Positions 23,351 to 35,114 of a stretch of DNA of 64,000 nt are shown here, piece by piece. Within the stretch, counting starts at the first letter, position 1. Every line of letters starts with the position of its first letter. A model generated the notes under the pieces. It worked only from the letters and a program-made list of their open reading frames with translations, ran no database searches and was not told where the DNA came from. The position numbers and the translations under genes are program-made. Source of the stretch: Haberlea rhodopensis (lineage: Eukaryota > Streptophyta > Magnoliopsida > Lamiales > Gesneriaceae); the NCBI GenBank assembly GCA_907163345.1, contig CAJQUN010000423.1, positions 310,001-374,000 of the forward strand, in the 5' to 3' direction.

Positions 23351-23438
23351 AACTACCTTTTCTTGCAACAAGTCCGACTGCTGCAAGGGGATCAGTCGGC
23401 TAGAGAGCGGGGTAAATTATTGTCCGAGCGGAAAAAGA
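23351..23438 (+). other. Extra segment unique to the B1 5' LTR
   Basis: Between GGGGCCGGAT and AAAGGCTGG the 3' LTR and B2 have about 8-10 bases; here there are about 88. The segment contains a 7-bp inverted repeat, CCGACTG and CAGTCGG. Origin unknown. Confidence 0.7.
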
Positions 23439-23699
23439 GAAAGGCTGGTAATCTTCTTCTCCTCACCTTTAGCTTCCTTTTGATTGTGGTTTTGTGCTAA
23501 ATGGTTGAGTTTTGGGTTTTGGGAGATTTTTGTAAAATCTTGAAATCTTTTGGGTTTTGGGTTTTAATGGATTATAACCCTTGTTAAGTGTACCAGGGTG
23601 TTAGTATATGGTTATTTTCGAGTTTGAGGAAGTTTGGGTATGTTTTGGGAAGGTTTCAAGCTTTTAAAAAATGGTGATTTTCGGGTTCGCACAGCTACC

Positions 23700-23912
23700 G
23701 ATCGATCGATAGCTTGGACCGATCGATCGGTGCAAGTGCGTAGCGTTGGTCTGTCATTTCGATCTTTAGCGATCGATCGGTAAAGCGACCGATCGATCGG
23801 TGGGTGGCTAGCGATCGATCGGTGGCTTGGACCGATCGATCGGTGCAAAGCCGTAGCTTAAATCGTTTTTGTGAACAGTTACTGATCGATCGGTAATGGT
23901 GACCGATCGATC
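23700..23912. repeat. Eight-site GATCGATC array in the B1 5' LTR
   Basis: Sites mostly ACCGATCGATCGGT or AGCGATCGATCGGT. Spacings read 21, (about 50), 20, 22, 21, (about 50), 21 bp. Confidence 0.9.
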
Positions 23913-24092
23913 GGTAGGGCGATTTTGGAAAATTGATTTTGGGGTCCTCCCTCGGGTTTTGGGGAGCGATTATCGACCATTTACTATTTAATCATCGTGA
24001 TGGGATGATTGAGGTCGAATTTCATGCTTGTGCATATGAATTTGGGTTTATTTATTGATTTTGAGTTATTGGAATTGTGTTTAGCACATTTC

Positions 24093-25592
24093 TGTAAGCA
24101 ATCCATGAGCATACAACGCAGCGGAATAAAATTTTTATGGATTACTAACACCGGATCTATACATAGGTTATCATATCGGATTAAGGTATACGAAGGTCTC
24201 ACCCTTGTAGCGTGTTTGAAGCAGATTCCACGGAGCAGCACGTCCAACGAACTCCGAGTCACAAACGAAAGTTTTCACCTTCGTCTCTACGGTATCCACA
24301 CGATCGAATCGAAAGGGATGTTCAAGAACAAGTTGCTAGACTTATTCTTGAACCAATACACGAAGCAAACTCGATTCACAATCGAATGATGGCTCGAAAA
24401 CCACCAAGAACTACACGACTTGAAGGAGGCCGAGAGTTCAAGTGATTCGGCCGAGAGCTTTTACTTGTGTGGAGGCTAGGGTTTGATCTCAAAACAATGA
24501 TATGAAAGTATCATTAACAATTAATCAAAACCTCTTATTTATATTATAAGGCTTTTAATTAAGGTTCAAGACTTTCTTAAAGTCTTATGAGCCCAAACCC
24601 ATGATTTAATTAAACCCTTTAATCACTTAATTAAGACTCTTCTTAATTAATTAATTCATCCAATGAATTTAATTTCCCTTATCGATTTAATCTTTTGTGC
24701 GACCCGATAGGATCTCGTAATGTTGGCAGTGATATAAAATCTCATTTTCGCAAGCATTGAGCGGTATCTAGCAACACATCGATGCTACCCAAATTACGAG
24801 AATGTCAATGACTCGACATAACCTTTAGAACTTGTGATAATATTAATCATGTAACTTAATCCCTTTGTCCTTTGTGTTTAGATTGAACACGAGTCATGGA
24901 ATTGTCATACTCGTATATCCAATCTTTATTTCTTGATCCCCAAGTAGAACTAGAATAAACGAATAAGCTCGATATCTCATATCGACTCATTCGAGCATGG
25001 CCATGCATTTTAGTTCTCACTTGATCAAGGGCCAAACACATCTCCTGTTATATAGGAGGGACAAATCCTATCTCGATCAGTCAACATCCCTCTACATAAT
25101 TCGTAGTGTATCCAATAGTCGCCTTTATAGTATACCCTGTTACGGGTAACGTTTGACGATACCAAGATACATAACTCCTTATGTTGGGATCTCTGATGAT
25201 CACAAGTCGTAAGGATTACATACATTATTATCACTATGAGAATTGCATATGACGATCATATAACTATCCATGTTGCATTCTCATGGTGGGTCTGTCCAGT
25301 ACATCGTTCCTAACATGTACCCATATGTTGATTTGATATCTCATATCAATGAACAATTCATCGATCAACATATACTAGTCTCTACGTATTATCATTATCC
25401 CTATTCATGATAATACTTGACTAGGGACATCTTTAAGAATAATACAACATTATTCTAAGGACATTAACATATATTAATCACAATGCACAGTTAAAAGAAT
25501 AATATATAATAATGAATTGACATTCATAAAACCATAAACATTGTAAGTCTTAAACAATCATCTAATGACTTGTCTTAGGGCATATCCCAACA
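24093..25592 (-). repeat. C 3' LTR (1500 bp)
   Basis: Minus strand TGTTGGGATATGCCC to GCTTACA. It lacks a few bases present in the partner, for example ATGT near 24750. Polypurine tract AGTGGGAGATT lies at about 25593-25604. Confidence 0.9.
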
Positions 25593-25607
25593 AATCTCCC
25601 ACTTGCA

Positions 25608-28600
25608 CTAAGACCACTCAGACATATACCTAATGCCTAGAGATCTAGTATGACGATCATGCTTCTGCTGTGACAGCGGCTTCGTCAATGGGTCAGATAC
25701 ATTATCATCTGTTGGTACTTTGCATATTTTAACATCTCCCCTTTCAACGATTTCTCGAATGAAATGGAAACGCCTAAGTATGTGCTTGGATCTTTGGTGA
25801 GATCTTGGTTCCTTAGCCAATGCGATCGCTCCATTGTTGTCACAATAGAGTTCTATCGGATCTTTAATGCTAGGCACCACTCCAAGTTCAGAAATGAACT
25901 TCCTCATCCAAACAGCTTCCTTTGCTGCATCCGAGGCAGCAATATACTCAGCTTCCGTTGTAGAATCGGCTACTGTTTCTTGCTTTGAACTCTTCCAGCT
26001 CACAGCACCTCCATTCAGGCAATACACATATCCAGATTGCGATCGAAAATCATCTTTGTCAGTTTGGAAGCTTGCATCAGTGTAACCCATTACATTGAGC
26101 TCTTCCTCACCTCCATAAATCAAGAATGTATCCTTAGTCCTTCTCAAGTACTTTAGGATATTCTTGACAGCAATCCAATGACCTTCACCTGGATCAACTT
26201 GATATCTGCTCGTCATGCTCAAAGCATACGATACATCGGGACGAGTACATATCATGGCATACATGATAGATCCAATAGCTGACGCGTATGGAATCTTACT
26301 CATGCGTTGTCTCTCATCTGGTGTTGAAGGACACTGTTCCTTCGAGAGATAAATACCATGTGTCATAGGCACGAATCCTTTCTTGGATTCTTGCATGCTA
26401 AACCTTTTAAGCACCTTGTCTATGTATGTACTTTGACTTAGACCAAGAAGCCTTCTCGATCTATCTCTATAGATCTTGATTCCTAATACATAGGTGGCTT
26501 CTCCTAAGTCTTTCATCGAAAAGCAGTTCCCTAGCCAAATCTTTACAGATTGCAAGGAGGGATATCATTTCCAATAAGAAGTATGTCATCTACATACAAC
26601 ACTAGGAAAATGATTATGCTCCCACTGACCTTCTTGTAGACACAAGGTTCATCTTCATTTTTGATATAACCAAACTCTTTGATTGCATCATCAAAACGAC
26701 GATTCCAACTCCGAGAAGCTTGCTTCAATCCATAAATGGATCGTTGTAGCTTGCATATCTTTCCAGCATCCTTTGGATCGACAAAACCCTCGGGCTGTGT
26801 CATGTACACATCCTCGAGAAGATTTCCATTAAGGAAAGCTGTTTTGACATCCATCTGCCAGATTTCATAATCATGAAATGCAGCTATTGCAAGTAAGATC
26901 CTAATGGATTTAACCATGGCCACTGGTGAAAAGGTTTCATCATAGTCAATACCATGAATTTGTTTGAATCCTTTTGCAACCAGCCGACCTTTATAGGTTT
27001 GTACGTTACCATCCATATCGGTCTTTTTCTTGAAAATCCATTTGCACCCTATGGGTCGTACCCCTTCAGGTGGATCAACCAAAGTCCATACTTGGTTTGC
27101 ATACATGGCTTCCATCTCAGATTTCATGGCCTCTTGCCATTTCTCAGAATCATTGCCCATTATAGCTTGTTGATAAGATGACGGCTCATCCTCATCAATA
27201 AGTAGTAAGTCACCTTGTTGAGTCACAAGAAATCCATATCTCTGTGGCTCCCGGTGTTCTCTTACAGACCTACGCTGGGCTTGTGTCTCTTGAGCAGGTA
27301 CTTCTTCCACAACAGTTTGTGGTGCCTGCTCTGTTTCCATCTCAATCTCAGGTTCAGTGTTTTCTTGTGGTTGAACTTCACTAAGTTCTATTTTTCTCCC
27401 ACTGGTTTTTCTAGAAATAAATTCTCTTTCAAGAAATACACCAGTCCGAGCAACAACTACTTTGTTCTCGGTGGGATAATAGAAATAGTAGCCTTTCGTT
27501 TCCTTAGGATACCCCACAAATAAACACTTATCAGATTTGGGTCCAAGTTTGTTAGTGGCGTGACGTCTAACGAAAGCCTCACAACCCCAAATCTTCATAA
27601 AAGACATACTAGGACGCTTCCCAGTCCATATCTCATATGGTGTCTTTTCCACTGATTTAGATGGAACACGGTTCAGTAAGAAAATCGCTGTTTCTAGAGC
27701 GTGTCCCCAAAACGATATCGGAAGATCTGCATGACTCATCATTGATCTAACCATGTCTAACAAGGTTCGATTTCTCCTCTCGGATACACCATTCCATTGT
27801 GGAGTATACGGAGGAGTGAGTTGTGGGACTATCCCACACTCCTTTAGATAGTCATGAAACTCTTGGCTTAAGTATTCTCCTCCTCGATCTGATCGAAGGA
27901 TTTTGATACTCTTGCCAAGTTGGTTTTGTACTTCATTCTTGAAATCTTTGAACTTTTCAAAGGTTTCATGCTTATGTTTCATTAGGTACACATACCCATA
28001 TCTACTGAGGTCATCAGTAAATGTAACGAAGTATTGAAAACCACCTCTAGCTTGTGTACTTATTGGTCCACATACATCACTATGTATTAGTCCCAATAAA
28101 ACATTTGCCCTTTCAACATGTCCCTTGAAAGGGGCTTTAGTCATCTTGCCCATTAAACAAGATTCGCATGTTTCATATGATTCAAAATCAAATGAATCTA
28201 ATACTCCATCCTTATGAAGTTTAGATATGCGGTTCTCGTTTATGTGGCCCAAGCGACAGTGCCAGAGATAAGTCGGATTACAATCATTATTTTTAATCCT
28301 TTTAGTATTTATGTTATAGATAGGCATATCAAGATTTAATACATAAAGACCATTCACCATTTGTGCACTAGCATAAAACATATCATTTAAATAAAAAGAA
28401 CAACAATTGTCCTTTATTATAAATGAAAAACTATACTTGTCCAAACAAGAAATAGATATTATGTTTTTAGTAATAGAAGGCACAAAATAACAATCTTTCA
28501 AAATCAGTGATAAACCAGAAGGTAAAGCTAAATGATAATCTCCTATAGCTAATGCAGCAACTCTTGCTCCATTTCCAACTCGGAGATCAACTTCATCTTT

Positions 28601-29569
28601 CGCCAATGTCCTACTCCTTTTGAGATCCTGCACATTTACACAAATGTGAGATCCACATCCAGTATCTAATACCCATGATGAAGAAGTAGATAAATTGACT
28701 TCTATAACAAAAATACCTGAAGCGGAAGTCACACTTCCTTTCTTTAGATCCTCCAGATATACTTTGCAGTTCCTTTTCCAATGGCCGGTCTCACCGCAAT
28801 GGAAACAGTTCCCTTCCTTTGCTATCCCTCCCTTTGGTTTCAGTGCAGAAGACTTTGGCTTAGATTTAGCAAAGACTTTCTTTGCTTTCTTGTTGCCTTT
28901 AGCTTTGGCCCTTCCTTTGCCCTTATTCACAATAAGGACATTTGTGGCCTTAGTCTTCTTAGTATTTGCTTCATATGTTCTCAACATACCAAGCAATTGT
29001 GGTAGAGTCTTTTCCATGTCAGTCATATTGTAATTTACTACAAATTGACTGAAGCTCTCAGGCAACGATTGCAAGATCACATCGGTGGCCAACTCTTGGT
29101 CCAACGGAAAACCCAGCTTGTCCAGATTCTCAATGTACCCAATCATCTTGAGCACATGAGTTCCAACTAAGCTTCCTTCTACCATCCTGCACTGAAATAA
29201 CGCCTTAGAGACGTCATACCTCTCTTGTCTTGCTTGCTGTTGGTACAACTGCTTTAAGTGTTCGATCATATCGAACGCCTCCATTTCCTCATGTTGCTTC
29301 TGAAGCTCAGAGTTCATGGTGGCAAGCATGAGGCACCCAACATCAAGTGCGTCACTCTGATGCTTCTTGTAAGCATCTTTTTCGGTTCTTGTAGCCGTTA
29401 GGGGAGGTTCCTCAGCAGGTAAGGGTTCCTCTAGGACATATTGTTTCTTTTCTTGTTTGAGGACTATCCTCAAGTTCCTATGCCAGTCTAGGAAATTCGT
29501 CCCATTTAATTTGTCCTTCTCAAGGACCGATCGCAGTGATAAAGTGCTAGTAACGTTGTTAGTTGCCAT
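25608..29569 (-). pseudogene. C gag-pol polyprotein with one frameshift
   Basis: ATG at 29569 (MATNNVTSTLSLRSVLEKD). The 1008-residue first frame holds gag (about 1-230), a basic linker, zinc knuckle CFHCGETGHWKRNC (255-268), protease LDTGCGSH (Asp 302), GAG-pre-integrase (YLWHCRLGH, about 434-471 with the HHCC finger), integrase with D498, D561 and E597 in DD35E spacing, and RT to YVDD at 992-995. A one-base loss at about 26552 (E keeps the base) shifts the frame. The second frame 26555-25608 completes RT and RNase H (YTDASFQTDKDD, TEAEYIAAS, YCDNNGAIALA) to MSEWS and a stop. The domain order PR-INT-RT-RH is Ty1/copia. Apart from the one lesion every motif is present. Confidence 0.95.
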
Positions 29570-30733
29570 GGATATCTACAATATAAATATGCAAAATAAG
29601 TTTATGATTTAAATCATTTAACATGGTCTTATATTAAATGATACTCCCACTATTTTGTTTAAAAAAATATCAACCCTCAAAACCTTTAGTGGGCCAAGAT
29701 CCATATTTCACCTAATCTTGAGTTAGCTTTGGCTAATCGCCCAAGACTCGGTTATTTAGGTAGACAACACTTTGTCAATTATATCACATATAATTCTTGG
29801 ATAGTTGGACGAACAACACTTTGTTCAATTCATCAAATGAATTATAATCCAACCCATGCCTCTAAGTTCCCAATCCTATTGAGATAACCTAGTTAAGTCG
29901 TACCCAATTTAAAGTATAACGGATATCACTTTTATCCTTTCGCGCCTTACTAAGATTGCCACGGTGCTTTGCTTTGGCAAACCCACACATGTACAATCGA
30001 AGTTATTGACGAGTACTTTTATTTGGAAGGCATCTAAAACTTAATATTTTAGAGGGATTTATTGATCTCATGATTAATTTGATAATTTAAAATATGTCCA
30101 CTACATATAGTTGTATACATATCTACATATATGTGTAATACTATTATCAAACTAAAACATAAGATAAATCATGCATCAACATACATAATTAAAACGTAAT
30201 ATGGTTATAGCCCCTACTAATGATTTTCTCAAGCCAATGAGAAAATCATATGAGTCAACCTAAGGTAACTTCACAAGCACCTTCCTTTGGCTCCAATTTG
30301 TGAATGGCCTCCTCATCCCGGCACGATGCTCCATCTTCATTGATCACCATCAATAAAAATAAACTACACTATTTACAAGATATAGAATTCCTCGATTCAC
30401 ATTCGAGGGGAACATAGGGGAGGGATTACATTTAGAATGAAATAGAGAAAGGCACGACACGCAGGTCGTATTATAAATTACAAACATCCACAAATCCTAT
30501 CTAATAGGTCAAAGGGCTATAACCACGCACCATGCTCAAACAACACATAAAGCATGCATTAACATTTAATTAATTAAATTCTAAACATTTTAAATTTAAT
30601 TCTAATTAAAACTGTAATATAATTTTTGAAAAATTATCGTACGCTCGGGACATCACATGCCACGAACGAAAGCGACTAAGACACGAACCACCATGGTTCG
30701 AACCATGAAGCACTCGGCTGGACCATTGATGGG

Positions 30734-31206
30734 CCTAGGGTTCGAAACCCTAGCCCATGGCCGAGCCTTGGCTCGTGCGGCGGCGGCGCTAGGGTTCCAA
30801 ACCCTAGCCGCCTCGCACCCTTATGGTTTTTATCGAGCCATCTTGTTTCAAACGCTGGAATGTGTTAGCCACGAGTCACGGTCATGCCATGCACGGGGTT
30901 CGCTCAACCATCTCGAGCTAAGGGTTCGAAAAACCTTGCTCTCATGTGGTAAAGTTACTAATCCATGCATGCGTGAACCATTATCGAGTCAAGGAGTTCA
31001 AAACTCATCCAAGCATCAAAACTTTAGAAAATAAGGCGATGATGGCCGAGCCATGCACGGCTATTAGGGTTCGAAACCCTAGCCGTCATGAGCTAGCCGT
31101 CACGTCCAATGGGTTCCAAACCCTAATTAATTTTCGACACTTACATGCACAATTATTAGCCACAACGACTAATCCATCTCGAGCCAAGGGTTCGAAAACC
31201 CTAGCC
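30734..31206. repeat. Cluster of CTAGGGTTCGAAACCCTAG-type hairpins in the C leader
   Basis: About six copies, perfect or slightly decayed. Arms CTAGGGTT and AACCCTAG with loop CGA; adjacent GCC is frequent. E has about seven. Confidence 0.85.
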
Positions 31207-31434
31207 CTCATGTGGCTAGCCGTCGTGTCATTTGTGATGGTGATGGCCGAAATTTGATGCTCAATAAATATTATTATTCGCCAATTATATCAAATACAAT
31301 TATTACGATGATTTTCATAAACTAAAATTAATTTCATATCATATATGAATTTAAACAGTTTTAATAGCATGCAATATTAATTCTAATATGATTAACACAA
31401 TTTAATCACATAAATCCGATATGAGCCTTATACA

Positions 31435-31447
31435 CGGCTCTGTACCA
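31435..31447 (-). promoter_or_regulatory. C primer-binding site with a one-base deletion
   Basis: Minus strand TGGTACAGAGCCG directly after GTGG context; E reads TGGTATCAGAGCCG at the same place. The loss lies in the seed of the iMet primer match. Confidence 0.8.
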
Positions 31448-31448
31448 C

Positions 31449-32957
31449 TGTAAGCAATCCATGAGCATACAACGCAGCGGAATAAAATTTTTATGGATTA
31501 CTAACACCGGATCTATACATAGGGTATCATATCGGATTAAGGTATACGAAGGTCTCACCCTTGTAGCGTGTTTGAAGCAGATTCCACGGAGCAGCACGTC
31601 CAACAAACTCCGAGTCACAAACGAAAGTTTTCACCTTCGTCTCTACGGTATCCACACGATCAAATCGAAAGGGATGTTCAAGAACAAGTTGCTAGACTTA
31701 TTCTTGAACCAATACACGAAGCAAACTCGATTCACAATCGAATGATGGCTCGAAAACCACCAAGAACTACACGACTTGAAGGAGGCCGAGAGTTCAAGTG
31801 ATTCGGCCGAGAGCTTTTACTTGTGTGGAGGCTAGGGTTTGATCTCAAAACAATGATATGAAAGTATCATTAACAATTAATCAAAACCTCTTATTTATAT
31901 TATAAGGCTTTTAATTAAGGTTCAAGACTTTCTTAAAGTCTTATGGGCCCAAACCCATGATTTAATTAAAACTCTTTAATCACTTAATTAAGACTCTTCT
32001 TAATTAATTAATTCATCCAATGAATTTAATTTCCCTTATCGATTTAATCTTTTGTGCGACCCGATAGGATCTCGTAATGTTGGCAGTGATATAAAATCTC
32101 ATTTTATGTCGCAAGCATTGAGCGGTATCTAGCAACACATCGATGCTACCCAAATTACGAGAATGTCAATGACTCGACATAACCTTTAGAACTTGTGATA
32201 ATATTAATCATGTAACTTAATCCCTTTGTCCTTTGTGTTTAGATTGAACACGAGTCATGGAATTGTCATACTCGTATATCCAATCTTTATTTCTTGATCC
32301 CCAAGTAGAACTAGAATAAACGAATAAGCTCGATATCTCATATCGACTCATTCGAGCATGGCCACGCATTTTAATTCTCACTTGATCAAGGGCCAAACAC
32401 ATCTCCTGTTATATAGGAGGGAAAAATCCTATCTCGATCAGTCAACATCCCTCTACATAATTCCTAGTGTATCCAATAGTCGCCTTTATAGTATACCCTG
32501 TTACGGGTAACGTTTGACGATATCAAGATACATAACTCCTTATGTTGGGATCTCTGATGATCACAAGTCGTAAGGATTACATACATTATTATCACTATGA
32601 GAATTGCATATGACGATCATATAACTATCCATGTTGCATTCTCATGGTGGGTCTGTCCAGTACATCGTTCTCTAACATGTACCCATATGTTGATTTGATA
32701 TCTCATATCAATGAACAATTCATCGATCAACATATACTAGTCTCTACGTATTATCATTATCCCTATTCATGATAATACTTGACTAGGGACATCTTTAAGA
32801 ATAATACAACATTATTCTAAGGACATTAACATATATATTAATTCACAATGCACAGTTAAAAGAATAATATATAATAATGAATTGCCATTCATAAAACCAT
32901 AAACATTGTAAGTCTTAAACAATCATCTAATGACTTGTCTTAGGGCATATCCCAACA
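31449..32957 (-). repeat. C 5' LTR (1509 bp)
   Basis: Ends as in the 3' LTR; adjoins the PBS on the left and TSD atttc on the right. Confidence 0.9.
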
Positions 32958-34175
32958 ATTTCTTCATCGGACCTCGGGACTGAGGCAACGTTTGGATTCG
33001 AACTATGGAAACATAAGGTACGTATTGACGTACGAGCATAGCCCTTAATATAATTGCAATTGTTGAATGCTTGTTATACTTTATTGCAATGAATGTGTGT
33101 GGAAATGCACGACACATGGTATTAACAATAGACGGAGATTGAAATGCATGGTTTATTGTACTTGCTTTAAATGTCTATATATGCATTGAGAATTGCATGG
33201 CGCCACTTTTGAGCGAGCAATGATTGGGATGTTGTCGCCTGTGAGCGAACATCGATTACGATGCCGCTGCCATCGAGCATGCGTGGAAATTGGGATGCTG
33301 CTATTGTAGAGCGAGCAATGAAATGGAGACAGGAAACCATAAGTGAGGAACATGGATTGTTTATAATCATTGTTTAATGATTTGATGTATTGTTTATGAC
33401 ATTGGTACATGGCTCGTAGAATTGTTAATCAATGTAATGATTAACTGGCCTTTGGGAATTTGATGCTTTCAGTGTTTTGAGAACAGGGACAGTACAGGAA
33501 ACCCCGGATGAGGATGATGCCATCCAGGGAGTATATTTTGTATTTCATAGCATTTACAGTATTGTAAATTATGAATTGTATTGTCGTGGTTATTGGATTG
33601 GGATATTGGTATGCTCATCCCGTGTGGGGGCTGTCTCTGTTGGGGCAGGTGGTACATGTGTAGCAGCAGCTTTGGAGTTGAGCTCGGGCTGTTGATTGAA
33701 GTACTCCCAGGATTGAGGTACCAGAGCTGGATGGACAGGCGCTCAGATCCAGAGTCGAGATCGAGTTGCGCTTGAGAGGTGCTTCCAGGATCGGAACACC
33801 AGTAACGGTATCCAGCGGAGTGTTTTATACATTAGATACACGCTCATTCATTGGGTACTCTTATGTGAGTACATATTACGTGTATATGGAATGTATAACG
33901 GGCTACGGCTCTCCTCTGTTCATTTATGGTTTGCATGCAATTAGATATAGAATTGATAAATGAACTAAGAGTATGTTAGTGTATTATATGAGTGCATGCT
34001 ATATGGATAATCATGGTTGGGGAATTCGAATATTATGTGGTTTAAATGCAAGAAATTTTCTGGGTAGCACAGGATGTTGCACTTGCATATGTTTTCTTCC
34101 CTGATAGTATGATTATATGCACCAGGGTTATGGATTAATACACTAATAACGGGTTAAGGGCACGGGGTCCTTACA
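32958..34175 (+). repeat. B1 5' LTR, second part
   Basis: Starts with the second TSD copy and continues the LTR exactly where it broke at 24092. It contains GCCGCT/GAGCGAGC motifs (33200-33325) also present in the B2 and B3 LTRs. Ends GGGGTCCTTACA. Confidence 0.9.
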
Positions 34176-34179
34176 TTAG

Positions 34180-34198
34180 TGGTATCAGAGCAGTGGTT
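34180..34198 (+). promoter_or_regulatory. B1 primer-binding site, initiator Met tRNA type
   Basis: TGGTATCAGAGCAGTGGTT, four bases after the LTR. Confidence 0.9.
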
Positions 34199-34341
34199 AG
34201 CTCTTTGGGGCTGTTGAGGGCCTGGAACATGCTGATAAGGATGGGTAGCACATATTTAGGCATGATAGTAGTTCGTGTTGTGTGGCACAACTATTTGGCT
34301 TATGTGCATTAGTGATATGTGATCATAATGAAACGATTATA

Positions 34342-34570
34342 TGTCATGACACCTATAGAATCATAATATAACCTGTTGATTATGATTGTGAGTTGTGACA
34401 CAGGGGCAACCAAAGGGAGCATTTTGAAATGCATTGGAATACGGGAAGTACTTTGTACTCGTAGTTTATGCATTTACTCATTATAATCATATTGTGGGGA
34501 ATATGGATTATCGTATGCTCATGGTTTGTGATTGTTCCTGTAGGAACACTATGACGCGAAAGGCTAAGGC
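34342..34570 (+). repeat. Block N in B1, homologous to part of the A LTR
   Basis: Runs from TGTCATGAC to GGCTAAGG and shares with the A2 LTR (53958-54190) the stretches GTTGATTAT, CAACCAAA, AAATGCAT and the TGTAGG(A/T)AC turn. In B2 it is at about 48207-48436. Non-coding. Confidence 0.75.
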
Positions 34571-34670
34571 CAGGGTTGAAAGACACAAAACGGTAACCTG
34601 CATTTTATATACATCATGGAATTATGCATTGTGGTTGCATGTGTACATGTAGTGATGATTTTAATGCTTT

Positions 34671-35078
34671 GCCGCCAAATGTTGAAGCGAGGGGTGGGAG
34701 CGCCGCATGTCGCATTTGTGCGAGGTGCATTAAAATACACTCATGTTGATGTATATTGGATATGGCATATGCTTTGTGATTGCAGGTGTATGTGGAATAC
34801 CTGGTGAATGTCCCATGAGTCATTGTTATGGATGAGTGATGATTTTAAATGCTTGCCGCTATTTATTGTTTAGTGCCGCTAAAATGTGAAGCGAGGGGTG
34901 GGAGCGTCGCATGTCACATTGAAGCGTGGTTATCATATGAGGCGAGGAAAGAATATTTGCCGCTAAAATGTGAGGCGAGGGGTGGGAGTACCGCATGTCC
35001 ATTTAAGCGAGGTTATTCTATGCCGCCTATATGAGAAGAGAGGGGTGGGAGTACCGCATGTTTTATTTAAGTGAGGAG
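34671..35078 (+). repeat. Module M repeats in B1
   Basis: About four units with GCGAGGGGTGGGAG core followed by CCGCATGT, flanked by arms such as AATGTGA/TCACATT and AAATG/CATTT. Homologous to 53699-53887 in the A2 LTR. Confidence 0.85.
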
Positions 35079-35114
35079 CATTAAAATACACTACCGTGAC
35101 AATGACTAGGGATC

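Larger units (their letters stand above)
22874..24092 (+). repeat. B1 5' LTR, first part
   Basis: Matches 38511 onward closely except for an ~88 bp foreign segment at 23351-23438. TATATATA at 23205-23212; eight GATCGATC sites at 23700-23912. It ends at the C insertion; atttc (24088-24092) is the TSD copy. Confidence 0.9.
29570..31448 (-). other. C untranslated leader between PBS and gag
   Basis: About 1.9 kb, long for a copia leader, with no credible gene. It contains a palindrome cluster (30734-31206) close to the PBS. The same leader exists in E (61339-63081). Confidence 0.75.
24093..32957 (-). mobile_element. C: near-complete Ty1/copia element
   Basis: Complete LTR-to-LTR element of 8865 bp. 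On the minus strand: 5' LTR (32957-31449), PBS, ~1.9 kb leader, gag-pol (29569-25608), polypurine tract, 3' LTR (25592-24093). TSD atttc at 24088-24092 and 32958-32962, perfect; the undisturbed site is visible in the B1 3' LTR. LTRs differ only slightly (1500 and 1509 bp), so it is a recent insertion. A single frameshift in RT and a one-base loss in the PBS are the defects seen. Clade within copia not assigned. Confidence 0.95.

Noticed and set aside
30734..31206. tRNA genes suggested by GGTTCGAAACC
   Set aside because: No A-box, acceptor or anticodon arms at the right distances; only the T-arm-like hairpin repeats.
30657..31257. Open frames in the C leader as a leader protein
   Set aside because: They follow the repeats, break in E and show no recognisable domain.
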